Assembly (NCBI GenBank): GCA_024364805.1
Contig: CM044518.1
Location: forward strand, 76,981,908-77,005,622
DNA: 23,715 nucleotides
Origin: Euprymna scolopes
Lineage: Eukaryota > Mollusca > Cephalopoda > Sepiida > Sepiolidae
Reading direction: 5' to 3'
A model generated the notes under the pieces. It was given only the letters and a program-made list of their open reading frames with translations, had not been told where the DNA came from and did not search any database. Both the position numbers and the translations under genes were made by a program. Within the stretch, counting starts at the first letter, position 1, and each line of letters opens with the position of its first letter. Shown in pieces: positions 9,790 through 18,665 of the stretch.

Positions 9790-10392
9790 GATGTGAGCAG
9801 GGGTTGGAGTGGCGAGGGTTCAAACGTGACGGCACTTACACAAAACACATGAAAAAGACAAAATGATTGCTCGAACAACGAAGGTGAAGTGCCAAGGAGG
9901 ATGGACGCCAAACTGGCCGGCGTCATGTTCGTTAAATAAGAAGGTTTTGATCAATAAGTCGGTAGCGTCAACATGACGAACGATGTTGGCGTCGGTGGAC
10001 AACAAAAATAAATCAACTGAGGGAGTTCCGACTCCCGAAAGTCATTAGGGTTAAAAAGTATTTGCAGAGAAAGATTGCCGAGTGTAGATGGTTGAAAGAT
10101 ATAGCGGGTGGGAAACGGGTGGTTTAACCTTTGTTCTAATAACCCGACGTCAGGTCCATCTGGCAATACATTTCCACTGAATAAAGAATACGCGTTTTTG
10201 TGTTCTCGCGAGAGTGAAGTTAGACACAAGGTCGGCATGTAATTCTAGTTCCCTAAAGAGTATACACTGAATGAGAACTAAAATAACTTTATAGTCCCGT
10301 TGGAACACCTTAGTGAATGCGGCCATTAGTCTCCTCCACAATATAAAGATCATACTGCTTGCGAGAATGCCCCCGACCCCAATGGCGAACAA
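9790..10392 (-). other. Unrecognised block, possibly once coding on the minus strand
   Basis: This block is richer in G and C than its surroundings. Minus-strand frames overlap one another: 10150-10392 (80 codons), 9951-10238 (95 codons) and 9820-10005 (61 codons). The first starts with a hydrophobic helix (IGVGGILASSMIFILW) followed by Arg-Arg. The last carries a second hydrophobic stretch (FVVRAIILSFSCVLCKC). The middle frame has protein-like composition with Pro, Asn, Asp and Gly. I recognise no family. Options are a decayed host membrane protein, a decayed gene from a mobile or viral element, or chance. If it is of viral origin it is a fossil. Confidence 0.2.
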
Positions 10393-11360
10393 ATAGTAAA
10401 ATTTACTCCTGATCTAAATGACGAATACAGTATTCAAAGTAAAATACTTTTCTATCATTTTCACTTGAGTTTAAATCAAAGTTTCTTTTATATTTAGGTT
10501 ATCGATTAAGTATCCCGCTCTAACTTCCCATTTGTCGGCTTTGTTTCACATTAGCTAATCCTAGAGATCACTCGCTGGTAAAAACAGGTTTTCTGGAATC
10601 TGAGTGATAAGTCTCCCTAAATTATAAGCATTCTCCATTTCTTTCGGTAACTATTTCAACTAATTTCACATTCTTGTAACATCCGCATTTAACCTGCGCA
10701 ACAAGTTTCCTCAAGATTCACATCTTCGTGTTAGCTTTTCCATCCACCCAGACTCTGCATGCCTATTTTCTGTTGAATAAAACTGTGCTGATTCCACAGT
10801 TTTTTTAGGGGAAGGTTCTAATTATCTCATAGTTTCAGTTGCTTTGGTTTCTTTTAATCTTTCCTTGTTATATTTATGCAGTGTTATTCAATTTCAGTTT
10901 ATTTACGCGATTGGCCAGCGCTAAGCGGTCATATAAGTTTGTTTTGCACTATAGGATTTATTATTTATTGTTTTAAAAAAATGATGTTGAAAAGAAAAAT
11001 ATCCCCAAAAAGAATGAAAACTATAATAGTCAAGATGAAATATCAAAAGAAAATCGAGGGAGAGGTGAGACTTTTATACTAAAAGCTTGAACTGTAAATG
11101 TAACTTTTATTTTACGATGAAAACTTTTAGAAAATGTTTCGTAAAAAAGGCGAAAAAGCTACAATAGAAGTAACGGAAATGAAAACATCCTCGTTTATTA
11201 TCGGGGAGAGGGGAGAGGGGGATAAGTGGAGACACCAGGACAACAATTTTCATAGATGCGGGTGGTCAACAGTTCGGGTAGATAAGACTGATGGGGAAGG
11301 GGGAGGAAAGGGAGATTCTACACAGAGAACCAAACGACTCTCCGCCGGATATAAGCGGAT
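10393..11360. other. AT-rich intergenic DNA, no gene supported
   Basis: One 68-codon plus-strand frame (10876-11082) has a short hydrophobic stretch followed by a very Lys-rich tail, which is easily produced by AT-rich DNA; I do not call it. The frame at 11134-11424 runs into the GA microsatellite and is also not credible. Confidence 0.55.
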
Positions 11361-11364
11361 TACA

Positions 11365-11379
11365 AGAGAGAGAGAGCGC

Positions 11380-11416
<37 letters not shown>
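11365..11416. repeat. (GA)n microsatellite
   Basis: About 52 bases of alternating G and A with a few C interruptions, followed by a short G run. It lies 230 bp upstream of a TATA-like site. Confidence 0.95.
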
Positions 11417-11648
11417 GGGGGTAAGAGCGGAAGGGTTGGTATAACTAATCCATTTCAAATAAATTGAATCTTAAACGATAAAAGGATGAATTTATTTTAA
11501 ATAATAACAATGGTAATCGACTGAAACCGAAAGTATTTCAGTATTAATTATTATACTTGGTATAAAATAATTAATATAGGGAGATAATGCCGGACAAGCT
11601 GAAATAATATAAGAGTAAATTACGCCTACGTACTGATTAATATATATG

Positions 11649-11700
11649 TATATAAAGGGTCACCGTCTATCAAGCACAGAGATCACGCAAGAACAAGTGT
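11649..11700 (+). promoter_or_regulatory. Candidate core promoter (TATATAAAGGG)
   Basis: TATATAAAGGG at 11649-11659 is a good TATA match, followed by GC-richer sequence where a start at about 11680 would lie, and preceded by a GA array. About 270 bp of more balanced composition follow, up to 11880. No coding frame follows, so the transcript, if any, would be non-coding or belong to a decayed element, perhaps the reverse transcriptase remnant that begins near 11950. The evidence is weak because TATA-like strings are common in AT-rich DNA. Confidence 0.2.
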
Positions 11701-11882
11701 TAAAGATATCGTTGTTTGATTGTAACCAACCTGTGAACTGGAAAAGGTTTTCTTGCGAGGATTTGTTTGTCTTAGAGAACTAAGTATTTATTTAGATTAG
11801 ACTTGAATATGATTATTGTAGTCGACTGGGAAGTAGTCTTGCAGTGTTATGTTCCAAAAATAGGGGAGCTGCCTTAGGAAAA

Positions 11883-11894
11883 CACAGACACACA

Positions 11895-11937
<43 letters not shown>
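11883..11937. repeat. (CA)n(TA)n compound microsatellite
   Basis: A short CA run (11883-11895) passes into about 20 TA units (11899-11937). It sits directly to the left of the decayed reverse transcriptase. Confidence 0.95.
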
Positions 11938-11940
<3 letters not shown>

Positions 11941-11949
11941 CAATCAATA

Positions 11950-13630
11950 TAAAGTAGCGTTAAACTGTTCATAAAAAATATCAATAAAGAAGCTATGTAC
12001 CTAGCAGAAAGGCTTAACATTGGTTATAGAGCCAACCATCTAACACAAAAACCATTTATTACTTTGAAAGAGCAAAAGCCTCAGTTTAAAATGTACCCAC
12101 TCGTAGGCTTATAATCCCAACGAAGACCGAAATGTGTTTAGCAAGTAAACATATAATCATACATAGAAATAACAGGGGTTTGATAAATTTTAAGGTGACC
12201 ATCGACTGGTTCAAGGTCATTCTGATAAAAAGTAATGTAGGTTAACACACTTGTACGATTGAAAATAGACAATGATGATAACTGCAGATCTACGAAAAGA
12301 GGAACTCTAAAGCATATTTTATCTAACTATAACTGTGGCACTTAATTGAGGAGGCATGGAGACAAGTCTTGAAAGTTAAAAACAAAGCCGAACGTAGAGA
12401 AGTTTAACCAAAAATACTATACTTTAATACCAAAAATACTATATTTTAATACCAAAAATACTATACTTTAATACAAAAAATAGAGACGATCAAAATGAAC
12501 TTTCATGAAACTGGAACAACATGCATAGTTAAAAGTCAATCAAGGATTCAGTTAACTGATGAAAGATGACAAGGAAAATGGAACTTGGAAACAAACCCCC
12601 AGAATATTAATATTCCCACTGGTTCTTGTGCAGCAAAACCCAGACTTTGTCGTGTTAAGTGAGGAAAAGGAGGTTGGAATTATATTGAAGTTGACTACAC
12701 TATGGTAGAATATTGTTTGCAATTGCTGAAAACAGATATTATAATCTATACAGATTCAGTGTCAGGATAAAGAATGAAATATTATTATCATGTCGTTGTG
12801 AGAGCTGATAATATGCTGAACAAAAGCGAATCAATATACCGCAGCATTCTTTTTTGTTGTACAAGCACAAAACTTTAAAACAAAAAATGTAACAACGAAC
12901 GAGTATGAACCAGCATAAAAGGCATCATACTGGATCTCGTTAAATAGAAACGATGAGTGTTGGAGAGAAAAGTAGGTGTGAAGCTACTTTTCAGAACCAA
13001 TCTTCAGAGATGCATTAGAAGAGTAGGTGTCGAAACTGCGAAGTGGTTCCTTTTAATGATGGACTGGATTCGATTGTGGATGAGTGAAAAGTGCATACAA
13101 AGCACTCACATCAAACTTGAGTAAAAATAATTAAACTCTGAAGACCACTTTGATGTACCAATAGGATCCTATGATAGTGCATTTTTTTATCGAACCAGAA
13201 ACTTCATCCTACACTTCATCCTGCACTCTAAAAAATACAAATGTCCCAACTAAGAATTCGCCCGCAACTGAAACGACTGGTTATGCTTTCTCCGCGATAA
13301 ACGACCAAGAACTTGATGCAGAAAACAACTGACCGCGTTCGTCAAAAAACTAGGTTTCAGCATCACAGTCAACACTCAAACCCCACACTTCCAGAAAACT
13401 CCCTAACTCTGCTGCTCATGCAGAAGAGAAGAAAGAAATTAAATCAAGTGTATATGAAGCTAACGTCTTTCTAGAAAAAAGAAATTTACATTTGGATAAC
13501 TCAAAGAACCTTCAAACAGGCTATATAATGATACCTTTAAATACTTTTAAAAAAATCTAACACCTCTCTATCATCTGCAATCTCCAGGACTATAATAACT
13601 CCTATAAAATGAAATAGAAGGTCATTAATA
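11950..13630 (+). pseudogene. Decayed reverse transcriptase of a non-LTR or unclassified retroelement family
   Basis: Near 11975-12115 the plus strand reads NKEAMYLAERLNIGYRANHL, then KPFITLKEQKPQFKMYPLVG. This matches the opening of a reverse transcriptase family I remember as common in cnidarian and mollusc genomes (pattern INKEAxxIAxxLxIxDR...FITLKDHKPNFxxxPxCRLINPxKSEIG). TIDWFKVI follows near 12210. Downstream, 13144-13400 gives FDVPIGSYDSA, KKYKCPN, WLCFLRDKRPR and KKLGFSITVNTQ, matching the family's FDVxMGSYDGAE, YRDDGL and LGFSITxxTN segments. The order is right, but the gap between the two halves is several hundred bases larger than expected, so other DNA has probably inserted. The copy is heavily broken and old. 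I do not know the accepted family name. Confidence 0.65.
12408..12473. repeat. 22-bp tandem repeat, three copies
   Basis: The unit CCAAAAATACTATACTTTAA plus TA occurs three times head to tail (12408, 12430, 12452) with a single base change in the middle copy. It lies in the enlarged middle of the reverse transcriptase remnant, so it arose after or with the inserted DNA there. Confidence 0.9.
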
Positions 13631-13740
13631 CAAAACATAACATATGACCCAACTTCCAGAAATTGCTGTATTATGCGCCATTGAAAATACAGAATTCTAC
13701 AGGCAATGAAACTCTTCAATAGCCTGCATGCATATTAAAA

Positions 13741-14060
13741 ATGAAATATTTAAACAGTGCTCCCACAAAGTAATTTTACTTTCCAAATAGACAAACAATA
13801 TAATTTACCACATCTATAACACACTTCTGGAGATCCCCAAATCATTTATAATAATATGACATACTCTATCCCAAGACATTCCTATTTACTATATAATTAT
13901 TTATACATAACACCTGATATTTACACATATTACATTAAACCTCTATCACATACTCAACTATAACCCACACTTAATCCCCATAACGCTCCTATCATTAATA
14001 ATAAATATCAGTACACTTCCATTCAAAAATTTAAAAAAACTAATATATCAAATGTACCAG
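13741..14060. other. Strongly G-depleted strand, no gene seen
   Basis: In 13861-14040 I count 4 G against 46 C on the plus strand, and 13921-13980 contains no G at all. The sequence is otherwise A/T-rich. No known repeat or gene was recognised. Such skew is seen in mitochondrial DNA, in some satellites and in transcribed or replication-biased DNA. A mitochondrial insertion was considered but not supported by any recognisable mitochondrial gene. Confidence 0.6.
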
Positions 14061-14450
14061 TTAAATACGTAATATAAATATATGTATGAAGCACTTAATG
14101 CATATAACCCAGCCGAACCCAAATAAATTGCAGACATGTCATGTTCATGGAAAACTAATTTAAGCCAATACTAGTCGGCCCTGTGGAAATTCCACAGGAG
14201 ACTCATTCATATGTAATATATTGATGTTGGCATTCTGTAGATATTCAGCGTAAATGGAGACGCTCTGATATGATTGTAGCTATTTTGTTAAAACTGCAAA
14301 TGTATTTATCCAAGCTAGCACGGACGCCCAGCGTAGTCAGGTTGTAAAATACGCTTAAATATGATATTTTAATTCTTGCAGATTTCGTATATATTATTAC
14401 AGAGTTAATGTTCTATCGATTTTTATAGATTATAAAGTTGCGATTTCAAA
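14061..14450. other. Intergenic DNA with a small perfect palindrome
   Basis: There is no gene here. A 19-bp palindrome, CCTGTGGAA-A-TTCCACAGG, lies at 14180-14198 and could form a 9-bp stem. Its role is unknown. Confidence 0.5.
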
Positions 14451-14459
14451 AATAAAAAA

Positions 14460-14514
14460 TATATCCATATGACTTGGGTTCATCAGCTTGAATTGAAACC
14501 GAATCCCAAGCTTA

Positions 14515-14557
<43 letters not shown>

Positions 14558-14835
14558 CTTTATTTCCTTCAGCAATAATCGAAACCGAAACCAAAACTTA
14601 TGAAAATTTCTTGATAAAATCATTTATAAAAAAAATAGATCACTAAGGTGCCATCAGCTAAAATCGAAACCGAAACCAAGACTTATGAAAAATCTTTGTA
14701 AAATTATTTTTTAAAAATAGATTATTGGAGTGCCATTAGCTCTAATCGAAACCGAAACCAAGCTTTACGAGGAATTCTTGGTAAAATTATTTATAAAAAT
14801 ATAGATGATTTAAATTCCATCAGCTATAATCTGCT
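14460..14835. repeat. ~84-bp tandem satellite with an internal (TA)n
   Basis: The segment CCATCAGCT-AATCGAAACCGAAACC recurs with starts near 14480, 14566, 14651, 14733 and 14817, so the period is 82 to 86 bp. Each unit continues with AAGACTTATGAAAAT-like and AAAATTATTTATAAAAATAGAT-like stretches. In the first unit the second half is replaced by (TA)n at 14518-14556. Copies differ at roughly a tenth to a fifth of positions, so the array is neither new nor ancient. Confidence 0.85.
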
Positions 14836-14920
14836 TTAATATAGTCCTTCCTTTCATTTAAACGTTTTATTTTAACTCATAACCTTTAACTACAGGATTA
14901 GAAACGAATTCAACACTTGG

Positions 14921-15070
14921 CCCACTTAGCATGTAATAAACTACACCACAATAAACTAAATCACAATAAACTAACAACACCTAACCCACTTAGCATCTAA
15001 TAAACTACATCACAATAAACTACATCTAATAAACTACATCACAATAAACTACATCACAATAAACTACATT
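14921..15070 (+). repeat. Tandem repeats built on ACAATAAACTACATC
   Basis: CCCACTTAGCATNTAATAAAC occurs at 14921 and again at 14985, a 64-bp offset. It is followed by a 15-bp repeat (ACAATAAACTACATC and a shorter CTAATAAACTACAT variant) down to 15070. The last 69 bases (14998-15066) are the left arm of the inverted repeat described next. Confidence 0.85.
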
Positions 15071-15472
15071 CCTAAATTTCTTCAAAACAAGAATCCATAC
15101 ATATATTTTCAACAATTATATTAGTTTAATTATAATTAGCTACGATAAAAACGCATATTAATATATGGTCCGCCTTCACTTAATCGGCACTTTTTTTCAA
15201 AAGGAACACTCAAACGTTTTTCACAAGTTCTCTACCAGTAAATGAATTTTTACTCCATCCTTCGATTTGTGTTTCATTTCGCGAGTCGCTGATAATTTGT
15301 TTTGATTTGTAAAACCCTTTAAAAGTCAGATTCACTACAATGAAACCATGGCATGTCTCTTAAAGTTGTAACAGTTTTTCAATGAATAATATATATATAT
15401 ATATATACTAGTTTATTGTGATGTAGTTTATTGTGATGTAGTTTATTAGATGTAGTTTATTGTGATGTAGTT

Positions 15473-15477
<5 letters not shown>
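14998..15477. repeat. Perfect 69-bp inverted repeat with 342-bp spacer (foldback-like)
   Basis: The arm 14998-15066 is the exact reverse complement of 15409-15477, 69 of 69 bases by direct comparison. Both arms consist of the same short tandem repeats in the same order. The spacer (15067-15408) is non-coding AT-rich DNA with a short (AT)n next to the right arm. Arms made of tandem repeats recall foldback transposons, but no target-site duplication or transposase is visible. An alternative is a recent inverted duplication or gene conversion. If transcribed, the arms would form a long perfect RNA duplex. Confidence 0.85.

Positions 15478-15564
<87 letters not shown>
15475..15564. repeat. (AT)n(GT)n compound microsatellite
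   Basis: About 26 AT units (15475-15526) pass directly into 19 GT units (15527-15564). The AT array starts inside the TTATTA end of the right inverted-repeat arm, which may have seeded it. Confidence 0.97.
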
Positions 15565-15565
<1 letters not shown>

Positions 15566-15744
15566 CATTAACTTTTTTCTTCATTTTAGCATCATGGTGA
15601 GGAAAAAAAAGAAAAAATATAAAATTCCGACGAAGGAGTCTTTTCTTTTTTTACCTAGAAGTCACCACTTATCAAGGCCCAGATGTTACTCGAGGATAAG
15701 GGTTAAAGAGTGTTCAGTAGTCACTGTATAATGTAATCCCAATC

Positions 15745-16850
15745 ATCCCAAGAATTCCTCTTTCATTTCATGAGAAGTAGTATTAAGGTTCTTAAGTGAC
15801 CATCGTCTCATCAATTACCTTCTCATTTGCGGGGATGGACTCTATTTTATAAATGGATAACGCGGGGATGGATAATCTATTCTATTGCTATGATACCATA
15901 GAATTATTCCCTTCAATTTTCTAAGGCTATGGGGTAACTTTTATCTGTTTTTTTTGTCTTGTTTTTTGTCATGAGATCACCTTGTCATTAAGTACTTCCT
16001 CTTGAAGATAGTAGTGCAATACCTATTTTGTTGCAATGACACCATCATCTAAAGTATAACGTCTTCCTTTAGAAGGAGGGAATAATTTAGCAAATGTTCG
16101 CATTATCTTTTCATTTGAGATGGCTGTGTATTACTTTTTTCATATAGTAAGTATTAGTTTGGTGCAAAAATAATGTCGTTTTTTGACGTTCAACTTCATG
16201 TCAGAAAATGTCATTATCTTTGTACCCAATATTATATGTGTTCTGGTTTAATAATACAATTCTCCTATACACTATTTCCGTATTTCCGCTGGAGTAAAAA
16301 TTCCAGGTACTTCCTGTATTATCTGCTATCTTTTAATAAAACCAGCTTTTCGGGAATTACATCCTCATTTGAGGAGGTAGTCTAGTTTATGTTGGTTTGT
16401 CATATTATCCTCCTAGACATTATCTCGTCTTTTCATTTAGAAGTGTTATAGTGTAATGTTTATCTATCTTATTTCAAGAATAGATGGCTTGTTTCAAACA
16501 TTATGAATAGAGTTACAACTAAGTGTCGTAAAAGTCATAGAGTGCAGTAATCAGTTGCAATCCGCGATACAGAATCGGACGTGACTTTCTGAAACAAAAT
16601 TCTGTAAATATATTCTAGTGTCACAACTGGGAGGTAGTATCATATCTGTTGTGTGGTCATGATACTATATTTATCTGGTATTACTTCCTCCTGTTTTGAA
16701 TGGCAGTGAAGTATCTTTCGCATGTTACATTTTTAGTATTTATTCATCGTGACACCATCTTCTTAATATTTATCTTTTGGGGGTCAGGAGGAGTGTAGTA
16801 TATAATATGCTATTTCGCTGTGATGCCATCCTTCCAGGTTAGCAAAAATA
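15745..16850. repeat. Very degenerate tandem array, unit roughly 65-95 bp
   Basis: Two short motifs alternate through this stretch. One is like TTACTTCCTC-ATTTGAGGAGGTAGT (near 15820, 15990, 16065, 16360, 16425, 16683 and 16780). The other is like GTGACACCATCNTCT (near 15798, 15973, 16036, 16749 and 16820). Spacing between successive copies of the second is about 65 to 95 bp where it can be measured. The first motif is a self-complementary hairpin in its clearest copy (ATCCTCATTTGAGGAGG, near 16361). The array is old and heavily diverged. It contains no credible gene. Confidence 0.4.
16154..16232. mobile_element. 79-bp MADE1-like mariner MITE
   Basis: The element begins TTAGTTTGGTGCAAAAATAA, a near match to the mariner terminal repeat of the Hsmar1/MADE1 type (TTAGGTTGGTGCAAAAGTAA). 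Its right end, read on the other strand, gives TTGGGTACAAAGATAATGAC. Over 32 bp the two ends agree at about 25 positions, so nearly the whole element is a palindrome. TA dinucleotides at 16152-16153 and 16233-16234 fit the mariner TA duplication. MADE1 is 80 bp with the same design. It sits inside the degenerate tandem array. It cannot move without a mariner transposase supplied elsewhere. Confidence 0.72.
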
Positions 16851-18180
16851 TGTGTTCACAAGTCGCATATATTTGCTATAGTTTTGCGCTATTGTTATTT
16901 CTGTGGAAAGTGTTCAAAATGACTAGCGTCAAGCATGATTTCAATAACAAAGCTCGTTTGCAATGGGTTTTCGTTTCTGAAACACATTACTACGAGGTTG
17001 CTTCCCTGTGTATTACATAGTCGTTTTCAAATCCAACGTCGAAAAATCATAGTCATAAATCGTTTCTGAAGTATTCTAACGTAGTTCATTACACTGATTA
17101 TCATATTTCGACTGCATGCGCAATGTGATAAAAGGATCAGAAAACTACATACGCAAAAGGATGATTAGCAGATTTTGAAATACGGAAATCAGCAAAACGA
17201 TAAACGCAAAAGCGAGAAACGTAAAATGAAATGAGAATCAGCTATGCGAACAATTTATAAGACTGGCCAAATAAACAGCGAAACAAACATAGTATGGACG
17301 AGGCTACAATATAACTTGAATAGAAGTCAAAGACAGCTTGAATAGAAGCAGAATCGTTACTGACAGCTACACAAAACAACACTATCAGAACAAACTACCT
17401 AAAATCCTACATGTGTGTTTTCTATCTAGATGTATCATTGGGTGAAGACATAAAAACTCACGTTGACCATGCTTACATATTGAGCGTCACAATAGGAGCA
17501 GAAAACAAAATAATACAAGCAGATGAATTTGGACAAAGTAGAAATATTGATCAACAGTGATATACATTGATTACAAATTAGTCTTAAGACTGTTTTCAAA
17601 AGAAGTAGAATCTGCAGAATACACCACACAAACATATACATGATACATAACCAGGGAAGATATAGAATCGTAAAATAAAAGAACTCATGATTTCTGAGAA
17701 AATTTACAATAGTTTATAAAGAGCTTCTATTATACAACAACCAGAAAGTCGCATGCATGGCAACTTAGAATGCAGAACTGCTCTCCGGACGATTAGCCTC
17801 CAACTCCACCTTAGAGCCAACAAACAACTCCTTCCCAAATTTCCTATGCAGACTGAAGCCACGCTTGATCTGAAAATCACACTTTCTCATAATCGTGATA
17901 TCATTAAAAAAAACTTTGACACTACAAATTTGGAGACATTAATCAAGCACTAGTCAACCACCTTAAAAAGGCTAATCCTCTCTCTGGCAATGTTGTTCTA
18001 CGTTTTAACAGTCATTTCTGAACGCATACACCATGCATTTGATAAGCCAGAGCTGTACGAAGTACCTTAAATAAGTTTCCAAGCTTTTTTCGTATTTAAA
18101 ATTGTCGAAGAGTCTTGAAAAGTATGGTATTGCCATATATCTTATGAGATGATGACCAATTTTCATGGTTTCAGATTCAA
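16851..18180. other. Intergenic DNA, no gene supported
   Basis: Short frames only. A 66-codon plus-strand frame (17753-17953) is embedded in a slightly GC-richer patch but resembles nothing I know. CTTGAATAGAAG occurs twice, near 17314 and 17337. The part next to 18180 may be the 5' flank of the mariner copy that follows, but I could not identify its terminal repeat. Confidence 0.5.
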
Positions 18181-18251
18181 GGGAGCAGCTACAGGAGGGA
18201 TTGGAATACACCTTACTAAAGTCTGATTGTAGCAGCTGGTGATCTTCAAAA

Positions 18252-18665
18252 ATGCAATCTGGATGTGAGAACACTTCAGAAGAATGATATGCAATAAAAT
18301 TTTGTGTTAAACTTGGAAAAATGTCACAGAAACCTATGGAATGCTTCAGACTGATTTTGGACCATATTGCAGTTTGCAGTTTTTGAGTGGCGTAAGATTC
18401 AAGAAAGGCAAGGTGTCTTTGTAGAATGCTGGGAGGTATGGGAGGAGTAAGGATGTCAAAACACCAGAGCTGATTAGCCAAATATAGATTTCATGGATAC
18501 AGACTGGCGTGTTTCTATAGGGACAATAAGGGAACAGTTTGATGTCAGCGTGGAAATTGGACATATAATTATTCCCGTGGAACTGAAAATGCGGAAAATT
18601 TGCACGAATGCACCAGTCCACAACTCCATCATTGTCACAGACTATCTGACCAAGATGGGCATAAC
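18252..18665 (+). pseudogene. Mariner-family transposase pseudogene with large internal deletion
   Basis: From the ATG at 18252 the plus strand gives MQSGCENTSEE, then YAIKFCVKLGK, then in a second frame TETYGMLQTDFGP. From 18493 a third stretch reads MDTDWRVSIGTIREQFDVSV and LKMRKIC, which jumps at about 18603-18609 straight to NAPVHNSIIVTDYLTKMGI. In full-length mariner transposases of this kind (about 345 residues, DD34D) the first part is the DNA-binding helix-turn-helix region, and NAPVHNS belongs to the second catalytic motif, HQDNAPVHN. About 130 codons, including the first catalytic Asp (CDESW region), are missing between them, and the third catalytic region is absent too. At least one frameshift and several stops are also present. 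The enzyme is dead. The frame continues to 18777 with sequence I do not recognise. Family recognition is by memory of motif strings. Confidence 0.8.

Noticed and set aside
11134-11424. 96-codon plus-strand frame ending in Arg-Glu repeats
   Set aside because: Its end is the GA microsatellite and its start has no recognisable domain.
13861-14040. Nuclear insertion of mitochondrial DNA
   Set aside because: The strand skew fits, but neither strand gives a recognisable mitochondrial protein or tRNA by eye.
14921-15477. CRISPR array
   Set aside because: The short repeats are directly adjacent with no unique spacers, they recur in inverted orientation, and the context is an animal-type genome.
15525-15731. 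Frame beginning with Cys-Val repeats
   Set aside because: It is a translation of the (GT)n microsatellite.
16173-16385. 70-codon frame starting at an ATG in the tandem array
   Set aside because: It begins inside the MITE and runs into degenerate repeat. It shows no protein family resemblance.
18005-18481. 158-codon minus-strand reading frame
   Set aside because: It lies opposite the mariner transposase remnant, whose helix-turn-helix motifs are clear on the plus strand. The minus frame is an antisense shadow with no family resemblance.
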